A DNA stretch of 64,000 bases from Ralstonia mannitolilytica. Lineage in GTDB: Bacteria; Pseudomonadota; Gammaproteobacteria; Burkholderiales; Burkholderiaceae. Below the pieces are notes generated by a model. The model was not told where the DNA came from, did no database searches, and was given only the letters and a program-made list of their open reading frames with translations. The stretch lies in the NCBI RefSeq assembly GCF_905397375.1, contig NZ_CAJPVG010000001.1:1178001-1242000 (forward strand). The letters run 5' to 3'. A program made the position numbers and the translations under genes. Of the stretch, positions 1-8,621 are shown piece by piece; the stretch's first letter is position 1, and each line of letters opens with the position of its first letter.

Positions 1-2
1 GG

Positions 3-350
3 TCGGGCGTGGCGGGCGTGGGCAAGCGGTATTACGACGTCGCGCGCACGCTGGGTGCATCCAACGCCTTCCTGGTGCTGCGCGTGGCGATTCCGGCGGC
101 GCTGCCGCAGGTGTTCGTGGGCCTGTTCATGGGCCTGGGTGCGTCGTTCACCGTGTTGGTGACGGCGGAGATGATGGGCGTGAAATCAGGCCTGGGCTGG
201 TACCTCACGTGGGCGCAGGGCTGGGCCTCGTACGTGAACATGTATGCCGCACTGATCGTCATGGCGCTGCTCTTCTCGAGCATCATCACGCTGCTGTTCA
301 AGGTGCGGGACCGCGCCCTGGTCTGGCAGAAGGGGACGCTGAAATGGTAG
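3..350 (+). CDS. ABC transporter permease, sulfonate/taurine type (5'-truncated)
   Basis: C-terminal part of an inner-membrane permease of the SsuC/TauC class of binding-protein-dependent transporters. The reading frame is open from base 3, so the true start lies outside the window. The visible 116 residues hold the EAA-loop region (a YYDVARTLGAS segment followed by VLRVAIPAALPQ), which docks on the ATPase, and three hydrophobic stretches. It overlaps the start of the ATPase gene, and that gene's ATG lies inside the last codons here, so the two are probably translationally coupled. The substrate cannot be read from the sequence; alkanesulfonate, taurine or another small organic anion would fit the family. 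Confidence 0.85.
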   Translation, partial: SGVAGVGKRYYDVARTLGASNAFLVLRVAIPAALPQVFVGLFMGLGASFTVLVTAEMMGVKSGLGWYLTWAQGWASYVNMYAALIVMALLFSSIITLLFKVRDRALVWQKGTLKW

Positions 351-1156
351 CCGTGCTCGAACGCGAGGCGACCATCGAGGCGCCGGCGCCATCGTCGAAA
401 AACGGGGCGCGGATCGACGTGCAGGGCGTGAGCCACTGGTTCGGCAGCCAGGCCAATCCGTTGCAGGTGCTCGACAACGTGAGCCTGACCGTGCAGCCCG
501 GCGAGTTCGTCGCGCTGCTCGGGCCGAGCGGTTGCGGCAAGTCGACGCTGGTGCGGCTGATTGCCGGGCTGGAGCCGCCCACGCGCGGCCGCATCCTGCA
601 GGACGATGTGCCGATCACCGCGCCGGACCCATCGCGCATCGTCGTCTTCCAGGATCCGACGCTGTACCCGTGGCGGCGCGTGTGGGACAACGTGGCCCTC
701 GGGCTGCAGGCGCGCGGCGTGCTCAAGGCCGAGCGCGACCGCGTGGACGATGCGCTCGAGCGCGTTGGCCTCGGCGGCTTCCACCGCGCGTTTCCGCACG
801 AGCTGTCGGGCGGCATGGCGCAGCGTGTGGCGCTGGCCCGTGCGCTCGTCAACGATCCGCAGCTGCTGGTGTTGGATGAGCCGCTGGGCAAGCTGGACTC
901 GCTCACGCGGCTGGCCATGCAGAGCGAGCTCGTGTCGCTCTGGCAGCGTGCGCGGTTTTCGACGGTGCTGGTCACGCACGATGTGGAAGAGGCGCTGTTC
1001 CTGGCGCAGCGCGTCGTCATCTTCAGCCCGCGCCCGGCGCGCATCGCGGCGGAGCTGACGGTCGACCTGCCGTATCCGCGCCACCGTGGCGATCCGAGGC
1101 TCGGCGCATTGCGGCATGAGGCGCTCCGCCATCTCGGGCTGGCCGAGAGCTGGTAG
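344..1156 (+). CDS. ABC transporter ATP-binding protein, sulfonate/taurine type
   Basis: A 270-residue ATPase energising the neighbouring permease. It shows Walker A (GPSGCGKS), a Q-loop (VVFQDPTLYPW), the ABC signature (LSGGMAQR), Walker B (LLVLDEP) and the switch His (LVTHDVEEAL), all in SsuB/TauB order. The frame is open further upstream, but the ATG at 344 overlaps the permease stop (348-350). From there the protein begins about 25 residues before the nucleotide-binding fold, the usual layout. It is followed after 14 bp by a cytochrome gene, an unusual neighbour for this transporter family. Confidence 0.9.
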   Translation: MVAVLEREATIEAPAPSSKNGARIDVQGVSHWFGSQANPLQVLDNVSLTVQPGEFVALLGPSGCGKSTLVRLIAGLEPPTRGRILQDDVPITAPDPSRIVVFQDPTLYPWRRVWDNVALGLQARGVLKAERDRVDDALERVGLGGFHRAFPHELSGGMAQRVALARALVNDPQLLVLDEPLGKLDSLTRLAMQSELVSLWQRARFSTVLVTHDVEEALFLAQRVVIFSPRPARIAAELTVDLPYPRHRGDPRLGALRHEALRHLGLAESW

Positions 1157-1170
1157 ATGACCGAAGCATC

Positions 1171-2334
1171 ATGAGCGGCCCGCCGCCAACGGTGTGGCTC
1201 AACGCGCTGCTCGTCTTCCTGCAATGGGCGCAGCACAGTGTGCTCACCGTCTGGCGCGCGTTGGGGCTGACAGGCGACGTGCATGGCCAGCCCGCGTGGC
1301 CCTGGGCCGTCCGCATTGCCGGCGAGACGTTGCTGATCGACCTCGGGCAGGCACGGCAACTCGGGCTCACGCTGATCGTTGTGGTACTTGCCTTGTTGGC
1401 TGTGTGCACGGCCTTGCTCGTGCGTCGCTGGCGCGCGGTGTCGTTTGGTGTGGCGGCGGGCTTGCTCGTGGTGGCGCCCTGGCCCTCGGCGGTGGTGTTT
1501 TCGGCCGCCGTGCCGACGAGCTTCCATGTGAGCCCGACCGCGTTCTCGCTGGCGTCGATCACGCAAGGCGCACACGTCTACCACGCCGCATGCGCAAGCT
1601 GCCACGGCACAGACGGCCGCGGCGAAGGGCCGCTGGCCGCCACGCTCACACGCTGGCCGCCCACGGTCGTGGGCCCGCTCCTCGGTCGCCGTGCCGATGG
1701 CGAGCTGTTCTGGCATATCGCGCACGGCATGCACGATGCGCACGGCAACGCCACCATGCCGGCCTTTGCCAATCGACTGAGCGACGCAGACCTCTGGGCC
1801 GCGCTCGACTACATGAACGTGCTGGCTGCCAGCGGCGGCGTGCGTGCCGGCGGATGGCCGGTGCCGGTGGCGATTCCCGCGCTGCCCGTACGTTGCGGCG
1901 ACGCGCCGCCCACGCCGCTGGCTGCATGGCGCAACGGCCAGCGCGTGCGCGTGGTGGCCGTCGACACGGCGGACCGGATTCCCCTGGAAGACCCGCGCTT
2001 CCAGACGCTCCTCGTCACGCCAGACGGCAAGCTTCCCGCGCCGGTGCGTCCGTTCCAGATGCGCTGCGTGGCGGCGAGCCCCGAGGCGTGGCCGGTCTTC
2101 GCCGCCATTGCCGGCACCGCGCCGCAGGCGTTTGCCGGCACGCAACTGCTGGCCGATCGCGACGGCTGGCTGCGTGCGCGCGGGCAGCCTGGCACGGCGT
2201 GGTCCGATGCGGATTTCCTGTGCACCTCCACCCACCGTGAAACCGTCGGATCGCCCACCGGCGGCCTCGACGCCCTGATCGCCCGCATGGATGCCGAACC
2301 CGTGCGCTACGTGAAGGGCGGCTTCATTCATTGA
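1171..2334 (+). CDS. Membrane-anchored c-type cytochrome
   Basis: A 387-residue protein with an N-terminal membrane region (hydrophobic stretches near residues 10-25, 68-85 and 92-112), then a cytochrome c domain. The haem attachment motif CASCH is at residues 141-145, and a probable distal Met lies in NATMPAF about 50 residues later. The C-terminal ~180 residues have no motif I recognise. The haem domain should face the periplasm and carry electrons. It sits between the ATPase and the binding-protein gene of an ABC importer in the same direction with short gaps, so it is probably co-transcribed. A redox step linked to the imported compound is inference only. Confidence 0.8.
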   Translation: MSGPPPTVWLNALLVFLQWAQHSVLTVWRALGLTGDVHGQPAWPWAVRIAGETLLIDLGQARQLGLTLIVVVLALLAVCTALLVRRWRAVSFGVAAGLLVVAPWPSAVVFSAAVPTSFHVSPTAFSLASITQGAHVYHAACASCHGTDGRGEGPLAATLTRWPPTVVGPLLGRRADGELFWHIAHGMHDAHGNATMPAFANRLSDADLWAALDYMNVLAASGGVRAGGWPVPVAIPALPVRCGDAPPTPLAAWRNGQRVRVVAVDTADRIPLEDPRFQTLLVTPDGKLPAPVRPFQMRCVAASPEAWPVFAAIAGTAPQAFAGTQLLADRDGWLRARGQPGTAWSDADFLCTSTHRETVGSPTGGLDALIARMDAEPVRYVKGGFIH

Positions 2335-2367
2335 TTGACCCACACATCAGACCGACAGGCCATCGAC

Positions 2368-3318
2368 ATGTCCACTTCCCGACGACGTTTGCTCCAATCC
2401 GGCCTGGCGCTGGCCGCTGCGCCTGCGCTGTCCTTCGCGCAATCGCTGCAGTCACGCCCCGTCCTCAAGGCCGGCGACCAGAAAGGCGGCCTGCGTGCGC
2501 TGCTTGAGGCCGCAGATGCGCTCAAGGGCGTGCCGTACGAGATCCAGTGGACGGAGTTTCCGGCTGCGGCACCGCTGGCCGAAGCGCTCAATGCCGGGGC
2601 CGTGGACCTGGGGCCGATCGGCGATGCACCGGCCATCTTTGCGCTGGCCGCCGGCACGCGCATCAAGCTGATCGGCGCCAACCGGTCGGACCCATACGGC
2701 ACCGCCGTGCTCGTGCGGCCCGATTCCGCGCTGAAGACGGCGGCTGATCTGAAGGGCAAATCGATCGGCACCAATCGCGGGTCGATCGGGCATTTCGTGG
2801 CGCTCAAGGCGCTGGAATCTGCCGGGCTGGGGCCGGACGACGCCAACTTCCGTTTTCTGCCGCCCGCCGATGCCAAGCTGGCGCTCGTCAACGGTTCGAT
2901 CGATGCGTGGTCGACCTGGGAGCCCTACACGGCGATGGCCGAGACCGCCCGCCACGCGCGCGTGCTGGTGAGCGGGCGAGGGCTGTGGTCGGGCCTGAGC
3001 TACCTGGCCGCCACCGACGCGGCGCTGGCTGCCAAGCGCGAGGTGCTGCGCGATTTCCTGCAGCGTGTGGTACGTGCGCAGGCGTGGTCGTACCAGCATG
3101 TCGACAGCTTCTCGGCCACGCTGGCGCGCATCATCGGTATTGCCCCGGAGGCCGCACGGCTGCAGTTTGCGCGGCGTCAGACGGTGTGGCGCCCCATCGA
3201 TGCATCGATCATTGCCGAGCAGCAGCGCACGGCCGATTTCTACGTCAAGGTCGGGCTGCTCAAACAGCGGCTGGACGTGGCGTCCACGTTTGACGCCGGG
3301 TTTCCGCTGACGGCCTAG
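2368..3318 (+). CDS. ABC transporter substrate-binding protein, SsuA/TauA-like
   Basis: A 316-residue periplasmic binding protein of the NMT1/SsuA type. The ATG at 2368 is preferred over an in-frame TTG at 2335 because it puts a signal peptide (SRRRLLQSGLALAAAPALSFA) at the N-terminus; the consecutive arginines suggest Tat export. Typical family stretches are DLGPIGDAPAIFALAAGT and the ADLKGKSIGTNRGSIGHF loop. It completes the permease/ATPase/cytochrome operon. The stop overlaps by 4 bp the stop of the convergent small gene. Confidence 0.85.
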   Translation: MSTSRRRLLQSGLALAAAPALSFAQSLQSRPVLKAGDQKGGLRALLEAADALKGVPYEIQWTEFPAAAPLAEALNAGAVDLGPIGDAPAIFALAAGTRIKLIGANRSDPYGTAVLVRPDSALKTAADLKGKSIGTNRGSIGHFVALKALESAGLGPDDANFRFLPPADAKLALVNGSIDAWSTWEPYTAMAETARHARVLVSGRGLWSGLSYLAATDAALAAKREVLRDFLQRVVRAQAWSYQHVDSFSATLARIIGIAPEAARLQFARRQTVWRPIDASIIAEQQRTADFYVKVGLLKQRLDVASTFDAGFPLTA

Positions 3319-3677
3319 CGTGCGCTGCCCGAGTGCGATTCTGCGCTCGGTCGCGACCCGCCATGCGGCCCGGTGGAGCCTGGGGCCTCTGCCACCGCCT
3401 TGGGCAGTTCGGTGGTCGACGTCACGGCATCGGGAGCCTGGTTGCCGCTCTTGCCGAAGCGGGCCGCCAGGCGGTCCTGTACCTCGGTCAGCTTGGCCTG
3501 TTCCTGGGCTTTCTGGGCGCGTTCGGTCTCGGCCTGCTGCGCTGCGGCCGCCTGCTCGACAGGGGACGGCGGCGGCAGCTTGCCCTGCGCGGGGTGAGAC
3601 AGCACGGCTGCAAGCCCGGCCGTCAGGGCGAGCGCCCACAAGGTTGGGCGTCGAAGAGAAAGGGATGCGTCAATCAT
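3315..3677 (-). CDS. Small exported protein, function unknown
   Basis: A 120-residue protein with a cleavable-looking signal peptide (hydrophobic ALALTAGLAAVLSHPAQG). A charged Ala/Gln/Glu-rich segment (about residues 40-70) is likely helical or coiled coil, and the tail is Pro/Ser/Gly-rich. No domain is recognised. It is convergent with the binding-protein gene and lies in the same direction as the lysR gene, 59 bp downstream of it. Codon use and exported-protein architecture make it more likely real than a chance frame. Confidence 0.55.
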   Translation of the reverse strand: MIDASLSLRRPTLWALALTAGLAAVLSHPAQGKLPPPSPVEQAAAAQQAETERAQKAQEQAKLTEVQDRLAARFGKSGNQAPDAVTSTTELPKAVAEAPGSTGPHGGSRPSAESHSGSAR

Positions 3678-3736
3678 GGCGTCTCCACACGAGTGGGAAT
3701 CGCCATCGGGTGCAGCAAGCGCAGTGCCGCGTGAGC

Positions 3737-4633
3737 TCAGCGCCGCTCAGACAGCGCCGCGTGCAGCACGCCCTTGAGCAGGTTGAACACCGGGTTGTCG
3801 TTGTCCTTGCGATAGGCCATCCACAGTTCGACGGGCTTGGCGGGCGTGGTGCGGACGGGGCGATAGACCACGCCTTCGAAATGCAGCATCGAGGCGGCGG
3901 CGGGGATGAGCGCCACGCCAATGCCCGCACGCACCAGCGCCAGCATCGAATGGATCTGGCTGACGTACTCGACGATGTCGGGCAGCACCTCCGCGCGTTC
4001 GAACAGGCCGCTCACCATCTGGTGGAAATAGCGCGCCTCGTACGGTGAATACATCAGCAGCGGCTGGCCCTCGCAATCGCGCAGGCTGGGGCGCTGCGGC
4101 CATCGGTCGGCCACAGCTTCCGGCAGTGCAATGACCAGCGCTTCCTGCGAGCACGGCGTCGCAACCAGCTCGCCATGCTCCACCGGCGGGCGCAGCAGGC
4201 CCACGTCGATTTCCCGCGCATTGAGCGCGGCCAGCTGCGCGCCGCTCACCATTTCCTTCAGCGTCAATCGCACGCCGGGCGAAGCGGCCCGCACCGCGCT
4301 GACCAGCGACGGCAGCTTTCCATACCCCACCGATGCCGTGAAACCGATCGCCAGTGCGCCTGCGGCCCCCGTGGCCACGCGCCGTGCCGTGGCTGCCGCT
4401 TCGTCTGCCAGGCGCAGGATGCGCGACGCATCCGGCAGAAAGCTGCGCCCGGCCGCCGTCAGCTTGACCGAGCGGCTGTTGCGCTCGAGCAGCTCGGTGC
4501 CGACCTGGTGTTCAAGCAGGCGCACCTGGCGTGAGAGCGGCGGCTGCGTCATGTGCAGGCGCTCCGCCGCGCGCCCGAAGTGCAGTTCTTCGGCCACGGC
4601 GACGAAGCAGCGGAGTTGGCTCAGTTCAAACAT
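3737..4633 (-). CDS. LysR-family transcriptional regulator
   Basis: A 298-residue LysR-type regulator. The N-terminal winged helix-turn-helix (FELSQLRCFVAVAEELHFGR, then AERLHMTQPPLSRQVRLLE) is followed by the effector-binding domain. The ATG at 4633 is chosen over an upstream extension because the helix-turn-helix begins immediately, as is standard. The gene is divergent from the Tat-exported lactonase gene with 115 bp between them, the usual arrangement for a LysR protein and its target. It probably senses an aldarate or uronate intermediate and controls the downstream block (inference). Confidence 0.88.
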   Translation of the reverse strand: MFELSQLRCFVAVAEELHFGRAAERLHMTQPPLSRQVRLLEHQVGTELLERNSRSVKLTAAGRSFLPDASRILRLADEAAATARRVATGAAGALAIGFTASVGYGKLPSLVSAVRAASPGVRLTLKEMVSGAQLAALNAREIDVGLLRPPVEHGELVATPCSQEALVIALPEAVADRWPQRPSLRDCEGQPLLMYSPYEARYFHQMVSGLFERAEVLPDIVEYVSQIHSMLALVRAGIGVALIPAAASMLHFEGVVYRPVRTTPAKPVELWMAYRKDNDNPVFNLLKGVLHAALSERR

Positions 4634-4660
4634 CGATTCAAAACGGGTATGGATTGAGTC
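4632..4660. promoter_or_regulatory. Imperfect inverted repeat upstream of lysR (putative operator)
   Basis: GATTCAA (4635-4641) and TTGAGTC (4654-4660) are imperfect inverted arms separated by 12 bp, abutting the lysR start codon. The left arm, read on the minus strand, is TTGAATCGAT, which matches motifs before kdgD and garD. An operator for autoregulation and for the divergent lactonase gene is plausible but inferred. Confidence 0.4.
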
Positions 4661-4748
4661 AGACCTTATCTTGAAGCGGAAAGATTGGCGGTGCAAGAAT
4701 CGGCTCGCCCTTGGAGCAGGAGGGCTGACGACAACTCTGGAGACAAGC

Positions 4749-5810
4749 ATGTCCATGGAAAGCACGGAAGTCGGTCGCCGCACGTTTCTCAAACGCATGG
4801 CGGGCGCGGGCCTGGCGGCGGCCAGCGGCCTGGCGGCCGCGCAGAAGATCGAAGGCTTCAAGCCGAACGCGCGCTACCCCGATGTGGCGGTCGAGGTGCT
4901 GGATCCGAGCTTCCTCAAGTACCGGCTCTACAGCAGCTCGGTCGAGCAGCTCGCCACGGGCATGCGCTGGGCCGAAGGGCCGGTGTACTTTCCGGCCGGC
5001 CGCTACCTGCTGGTGAGCGACATCCCGAACAACAGGATCATGAAGTACGACGAGACGAACGGCGCGTTCAGCGTGTTCCGCGAGCCGTCGAACTACGCCA
5101 ACGGCAATACGCGCGACCGGCAGGGGCGGCTCGTCACTTGCGAGCACTCCGTCACGCGCCGCGTCACCCGCACCGAGCACGACGGCCGCATCACCGTGCT
5201 GGCGGACCAGTACCAGGGCAAGCGCCTGAACGCGCCGAACGACGTGGTGGTCAAGTCCGATGACAGCGTGTGGTTCACCGACCCGACGTTCGGCATCAAC
5301 GGCAACTGGGAGGGCTTCAAGGCCCAGCCCGAACAGGCCACCACCAACGTCTATCGCATCGACCCGAACGGCAGCATTCGCGCGGTCATCACGGACCTCG
5401 TCAACCCGAACGGCCTCGCGTTCTCTCCGGACGAGAAGAAGCTGTACGTCGTGGAGTGGAAGGGCACGCCGTCGCGCAGCATCTGGAGCTACGACATCGC
5501 GCCCGACGGCACGGCCAGCAACAAGACCAAGCTCATCGATGCCAACGGCCCCGGCGCGCTGGACGGCTTTCGTGTCGACAAGGACGGCAACCTGTGGTGC
5601 GGCTGGGGCTCCGATGGGCGCGTGGGCGTGAACTCGGCCGATCACGACGGCGTGAAGGTCTTCAACGCGCACGGCAAGCCGATCGGCTTCATCCACCTGC
5701 CCGAGCGCTGCCCCAACCTGACCTTCGGCGGCCCCAAGAACAACCGCCTGTACATGGCCAGTTCCCACTCGCTGTACGCGCTGTATGTGGAGGCCGAAGG
5801 CGCGGTGTGA
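4749..5810 (+). CDS. Tat-exported SMP-30/gluconolactonase-family lactonase
   Basis: A 353-residue six-bladed beta-propeller of the SMP-30/gluconolactonase family. The start at 4749 gives a twin-arginine signal (GRRTFLKRMAGAGLAAASGL), so the enzyme should act in the periplasm. Metal-site stretches include RWAEGPVYF, LNAPNDVVVK and NPNGLAFSPD. It should hydrolyse a sugar lactone to the open acid, here probably an aldarate or aldonate lactone. It is divergent from lysR and upstream of kdgD. A second, cytoplasmic SMP-30 enzyme lies at 13897-14787, so the locus appears to handle lactones on both sides of the membrane. Confidence 0.85.
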   Translation: MSMESTEVGRRTFLKRMAGAGLAAASGLAAAQKIEGFKPNARYPDVAVEVLDPSFLKYRLYSSSVEQLATGMRWAEGPVYFPAGRYLLVSDIPNNRIMKYDETNGAFSVFREPSNYANGNTRDRQGRLVTCEHSVTRRVTRTEHDGRITVLADQYQGKRLNAPNDVVVKSDDSVWFTDPTFGINGNWEGFKAQPEQATTNVYRIDPNGSIRAVITDLVNPNGLAFSPDEKKLYVVEWKGTPSRSIWSYDIAPDGTASNKTKLIDANGPGALDGFRVDKDGNLWCGWGSDGRVGVNSADHDGVKVFNAHGKPIGFIHLPERCPNLTFGGPKNNRLYMASSHSLYALYVEAEGAV

Positions 5811-5823
5811 TGCCGTGCCGACG

Positions 5824-5857
5824 GCTGCGCGGCCGTGTCGCCACGTGCGGCCGCAGC
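5824..5857. terminator. Hairpin after the lactonase gene (possible terminator)
   Basis: GCTGCGCGGCCG (5824-5835) pairs with CGGCCGCAGC (5848-5857) with one or two unpaired bases and a 12-nt loop. No T-run follows, so intrinsic termination is uncertain; it may instead be a 3' stability element. Confidence 0.3.
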
Positions 5858-5883
5858 ATTGAATCTTCAGGTTAGGGAAGACC

Positions 5884-5943
5884 CTGTATCAATACAAATT
5901 CTGTATCAATCGAATCAGCAGTTGTTTTGGACTTGAATCAATC
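5884..5943. promoter_or_regulatory. Operator-like repeats upstream of kdgD
   Basis: A 10-bp direct repeat CTGTATCAAT occurs at 5884-5893 and 5901-5910. The first copy is part of a perfect inverted repeat TGTAT-CA-ATACA (5885-5896), resembling operators of FadR/FCD-type GntR repressors. TTGAATCAATC (5933-5943) is the motif that recurs before garD. No GntR gene lies within the window, so the binding protein is unknown; the LysR protein is the nearest candidate. Confidence 0.4.
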
Positions 5944-5994
5944 GCGATGCAAGAATTTGCTTCACCAACCACACTGCATTCAGTCGAGCGAGAC

Positions 5995-6933
5995 ATGTCC
6001 CGATATACCCCCAAAGAGTTCGCCCAACAGATCGGCTCCGGCCTGCTGTCCTTCCCGGTCACGCATTTCAAGCCGTCCGACCTGTCGTTCGATGAGGCGG
6101 CGTACCGCGCCAACCTGAGCTGGCTGTTCAGCCACCCGGCAGCGGGCCTGTTTGCCGCGGGCGGCACCGGCGAATTCTTCTCGCTCACCGCCGCGGAAAC
6201 CGACCGTGTCGTGCGCGCGGCCGTGGCCGAAACCGCCGGCAAGCTCCCGGTGATTGCGCCGGCTGGCCGCGGCACGGCCGAATCGATCGCTTACTGCAAG
6301 GCCGCAGAAGCGGCCGGCGCCGACGGCATCCTGCTGCTGCCGCCGTACCTGACCGAAGCGTCCGCCGACGGCGTGGCCGCGCACGTGGAGCAGGTCTGCA
6401 AATCGACCAAGCTGGGCGTGATCGTCTACAACCGCGCCAACCAGGTCCTAGACGAGAACCACCTCGAGCGCCTGGCCGACCGCTGCCCGAACCTCGTCGG
6501 CTTCAAGGACGGCGTGGGCGACCTGGAACTGATGACGCGCATCTACGCCCGCCTGGGTGACCGCTTCACCTACGTCGGCGGCCTGCCGACCGCGGAGACG
6601 TTCGCGCTGCCGTACCTGACGATGGGGGTGACGACGTATTCGTCGGCCATCTTCAACTTCGTGCCGAAGTTCGCGCTAGAGTTCTACGCCGCCGTGCGCG
6701 CATTCGACAATGCCAAGGTCTACCAGATGCTCAACGCGTTCGTGCTGCCGTACATCCAGCTGCGCAATCGCAAGCGCGGCTATGCGGTGTCGATCGTCAA
6801 GGCCGGTATGAAGGTCATCGGCCGTGATGCAGGTCCGGTCCGTGCTCCGTTGACCGACTTGACCGACGCCGAGATGGCAGAACTGTCAGCGTTGGTGTCG
6901 CGTATTGCCGAAGTCGAGAAGCTTGCGGCCTGA
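5995..6933 (+). CDS. kdgD: 5-dehydro-4-deoxyglucarate dehydratase
   Basis: A 312-residue member of the dihydrodipicolinate synthase/N-acetylneuraminate lyase family. It converts 5-keto-4-deoxy-D-glucarate to 2-oxoglutarate semialdehyde with loss of CO2 and water. The Schiff-base lysine is K171 in GFKDG, the conserved Tyr is Y145 in VIVYNR, and GGTGEFFSLT is the substrate-binding loop. An ATG at 5947 would add 16 residues; the ATG at 5995 (MSRYTPKEFAQQIGSGLLSF) matches the usual family N-terminus. It precedes the semialdehyde dehydrogenase gene by 27 bp, so consecutive pathway steps are co-transcribed. Confidence 0.93.
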   Translation: MSRYTPKEFAQQIGSGLLSFPVTHFKPSDLSFDEAAYRANLSWLFSHPAAGLFAAGGTGEFFSLTAAETDRVVRAAVAETAGKLPVIAPAGRGTAESIAYCKAAEAAGADGILLLPPYLTEASADGVAAHVEQVCKSTKLGVIVYNRANQVLDENHLERLADRCPNLVGFKDGVGDLELMTRIYARLGDRFTYVGGLPTAETFALPYLTMGVTTYSSAIFNFVPKFALEFYAAVRAFDNAKVYQMLNAFVLPYIQLRNRKRGYAVSIVKAGMKVIGRDAGPVRAPLTDLTDAEMAELSALVSRIAEVEKLAA

Positions 6934-6960
6934 GCGCAACCGAAAACACGAGGAATTCTC

Positions 6961-8532
6961 ATGCAATTGAGCGGCGAACTGTTGTTGGGTGCCGCCCGCG
7001 TAGCGGGTGGTGCCGGCAAGGTTCGCGCCATGAACCCCGCCACCGGGGAATGGCTCGAACCGGAATTCACCCTGGCCTCCAAGGCCGAGGCCGCGCGTGC
7101 CGCTGAACTGGCCGCCGCGGCTTTTGATGTTTACCGCGAGACCGCGCCGCAAGCCCGTGCCGCGTTTCTTGACGCCATTGCCAGCCAGATCGAGGCCCTG
7201 GGCGACGCGCTGATCGAACGCGCGATGGCGGAATCGGCCCTGCCGCGCCCACGGCTTGAAGGCGAACGCGCTCGCACGTGCAACCAGCTCCGCCTGTTCG
7301 CGAACGTCGTACGCGCGGGCGATGCCGTGGGGGCCCGCATCGACCCCGCGCTGCCCGAGCGCAAGCCGCTGCCGCGTTCGGACCTGCGCATGCGCCGCAT
7401 CGCGCTGGGCCCGGTGGCCGTGTTTGGCGCGAGCAATTTTCCGCTGGCGTTTTCCGTGGCTGGCGGCGATACCGCATCGGCGCTGGCTGCCGGTTGCCCG
7501 GTGGTCGTGAAGGCTCACCCGGCGCACCCGGGCACGTCCGAACTCGTTGGCCGCGCCGTCCAGGCCGCGGTGGAGCAGTGCGGGCTGCCGGAAGGCGTGT
7601 TCTCGCTGATCCTCGCAGACAACGATGTGGCCGGTGCCCTGGTGGCCGATCCGCGCATCCAGGCAGTGGGCTTTACCGGCTCCCGCGCGGGCGGCCAGGC
7701 GCTGCTGCGCATTGCGCAGGCGCGTCCGCAGCCGATTCCGGTGTATGGCGAGCTGAGCGCCATCAACCCCGTCTTCCTGTTGCCCGACGCCCTGGCCAAG
7801 CGCGCTGCTGCACTCGGTCAGCAGTACGTGGCATCGCTGACGATGGGCGCGGGCCAGTTCTGTACGAACCCGGGGCTGCTGCTCGCCATCGAGGGGCCGG
7901 ATCTCGACACGTTCGAGGCTGCCGCCGCGCAGGCCATGAACCAGGCACCCGCACAGCCCATGCTGACGCCCGGCATCCACGCCGCCTACACGCGCGGCGT
8001 CGACAAGCTGGCGAGCGAGGCCAACGTACGCTGCGTCGCGCGCGGGCAGGGCAGCAGCGAGCCCAATCGCGGCCAGGCCGGCTTCTACACCACCGACGCG
8101 AAGAGCTTCCAGGCCCAGCCTGCGCTGCACGACGAAGTCTTCGGGGCGACCGGGCTGGTCGTGCGCTGCCGCGACGCGGAAGAACTGCGCACGCTGGCCG
8201 AATCGCTCGAGGGCCAGTTGACGGCCACGCTGCACCTGGACACGGGCGACACGCAGATCGCGCGTTCGCTGCTGCCGATCCTGGAGCGCAAGGCGGGCCG
8301 CATCCTGGCCAACGGCTGGCCGACCGGCGTGGAGGTCTGCCATGCCATGGTGCATGGCGGCCCCTGGCCCGCAACGACCGACGCGCGGACGACCTCGGTC
8401 GGCACGGCAGCCATCGAGCGCTTCCTGCGCCCGGTGTGCTACCAGGACTTGCCCGCAGAACTGCTGCCCGACGCATTGCAAGACGGCAATCCGCTGCAAC
8501 TGCGCCGTCTGGTCGACGGCCAGTGGAAGTAA
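6961..8532 (+). CDS. 2-oxoglutarate (alpha-ketoglutaric) semialdehyde dehydrogenase
   Basis: A 523-residue NAD(P)-dependent aldehyde dehydrogenase of the long alpha-KGSA dehydrogenase type, oxidising 2,5-dioxopentanoate to 2-oxoglutarate. Catalytic Cys301 lies in AGQFCTNPG and general-base Glu264 in VYGELSAINP. The cofactor region includes VFGASNFPLAFSVAGGD. A ribosome-binding site (GAGGAA) precedes the ATG. Directly after kdgD and before the transporter gene, it is the terminal step feeding carbon into the TCA cycle. Confidence 0.92.
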   Translation: MQLSGELLLGAARVAGGAGKVRAMNPATGEWLEPEFTLASKAEAARAAELAAAAFDVYRETAPQARAAFLDAIASQIEALGDALIERAMAESALPRPRLEGERARTCNQLRLFANVVRAGDAVGARIDPALPERKPLPRSDLRMRRIALGPVAVFGASNFPLAFSVAGGDTASALAAGCPVVVKAHPAHPGTSELVGRAVQAAVEQCGLPEGVFSLILADNDVAGALVADPRIQAVGFTGSRAGGQALLRIAQARPQPIPVYGELSAINPVFLLPDALAKRAAALGQQYVASLTMGAGQFCTNPGLLLAIEGPDLDTFEAAAAQAMNQAPAQPMLTPGIHAAYTRGVDKLASEANVRCVARGQGSSEPNRGQAGFYTTDAKSFQAQPALHDEVFGATGLVVRCRDAEELRTLAESLEGQLTATLHLDTGDTQIARSLLPILERKAGRILANGWPTGVEVCHAMVHGGPWPATTDARTTSVGTAAIERFLRPVCYQDLPAELLPDALQDGNPLQLRRLVDGQWK

Positions 8533-8552
8533 GTATCTGAAAGAAGAAAAAA

Positions 8553-8607
8553 GCCGGGCCGTTCAGGACCCGGCAACCTGAACCGACCGGCGCATGACGG
8601 GCGCCGG
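8553..8607. other. Two short hairpins before the transporter gene
   Basis: GCCGGG/CCCGGC (8553-8558 and 8569-8574) and CCGGCGC/GCGCCGG (8587-8593 and 8601-8607) can fold in the 89-bp gap. An A-run precedes the first, so it would read as an intrinsic terminator only on the minus strand. In the mRNA direction these could tune expression between the enzymes and the transporter, but this is speculative. Confidence 0.3.
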
Positions 8608-8621
8608 CCAAGGAGGAGACG

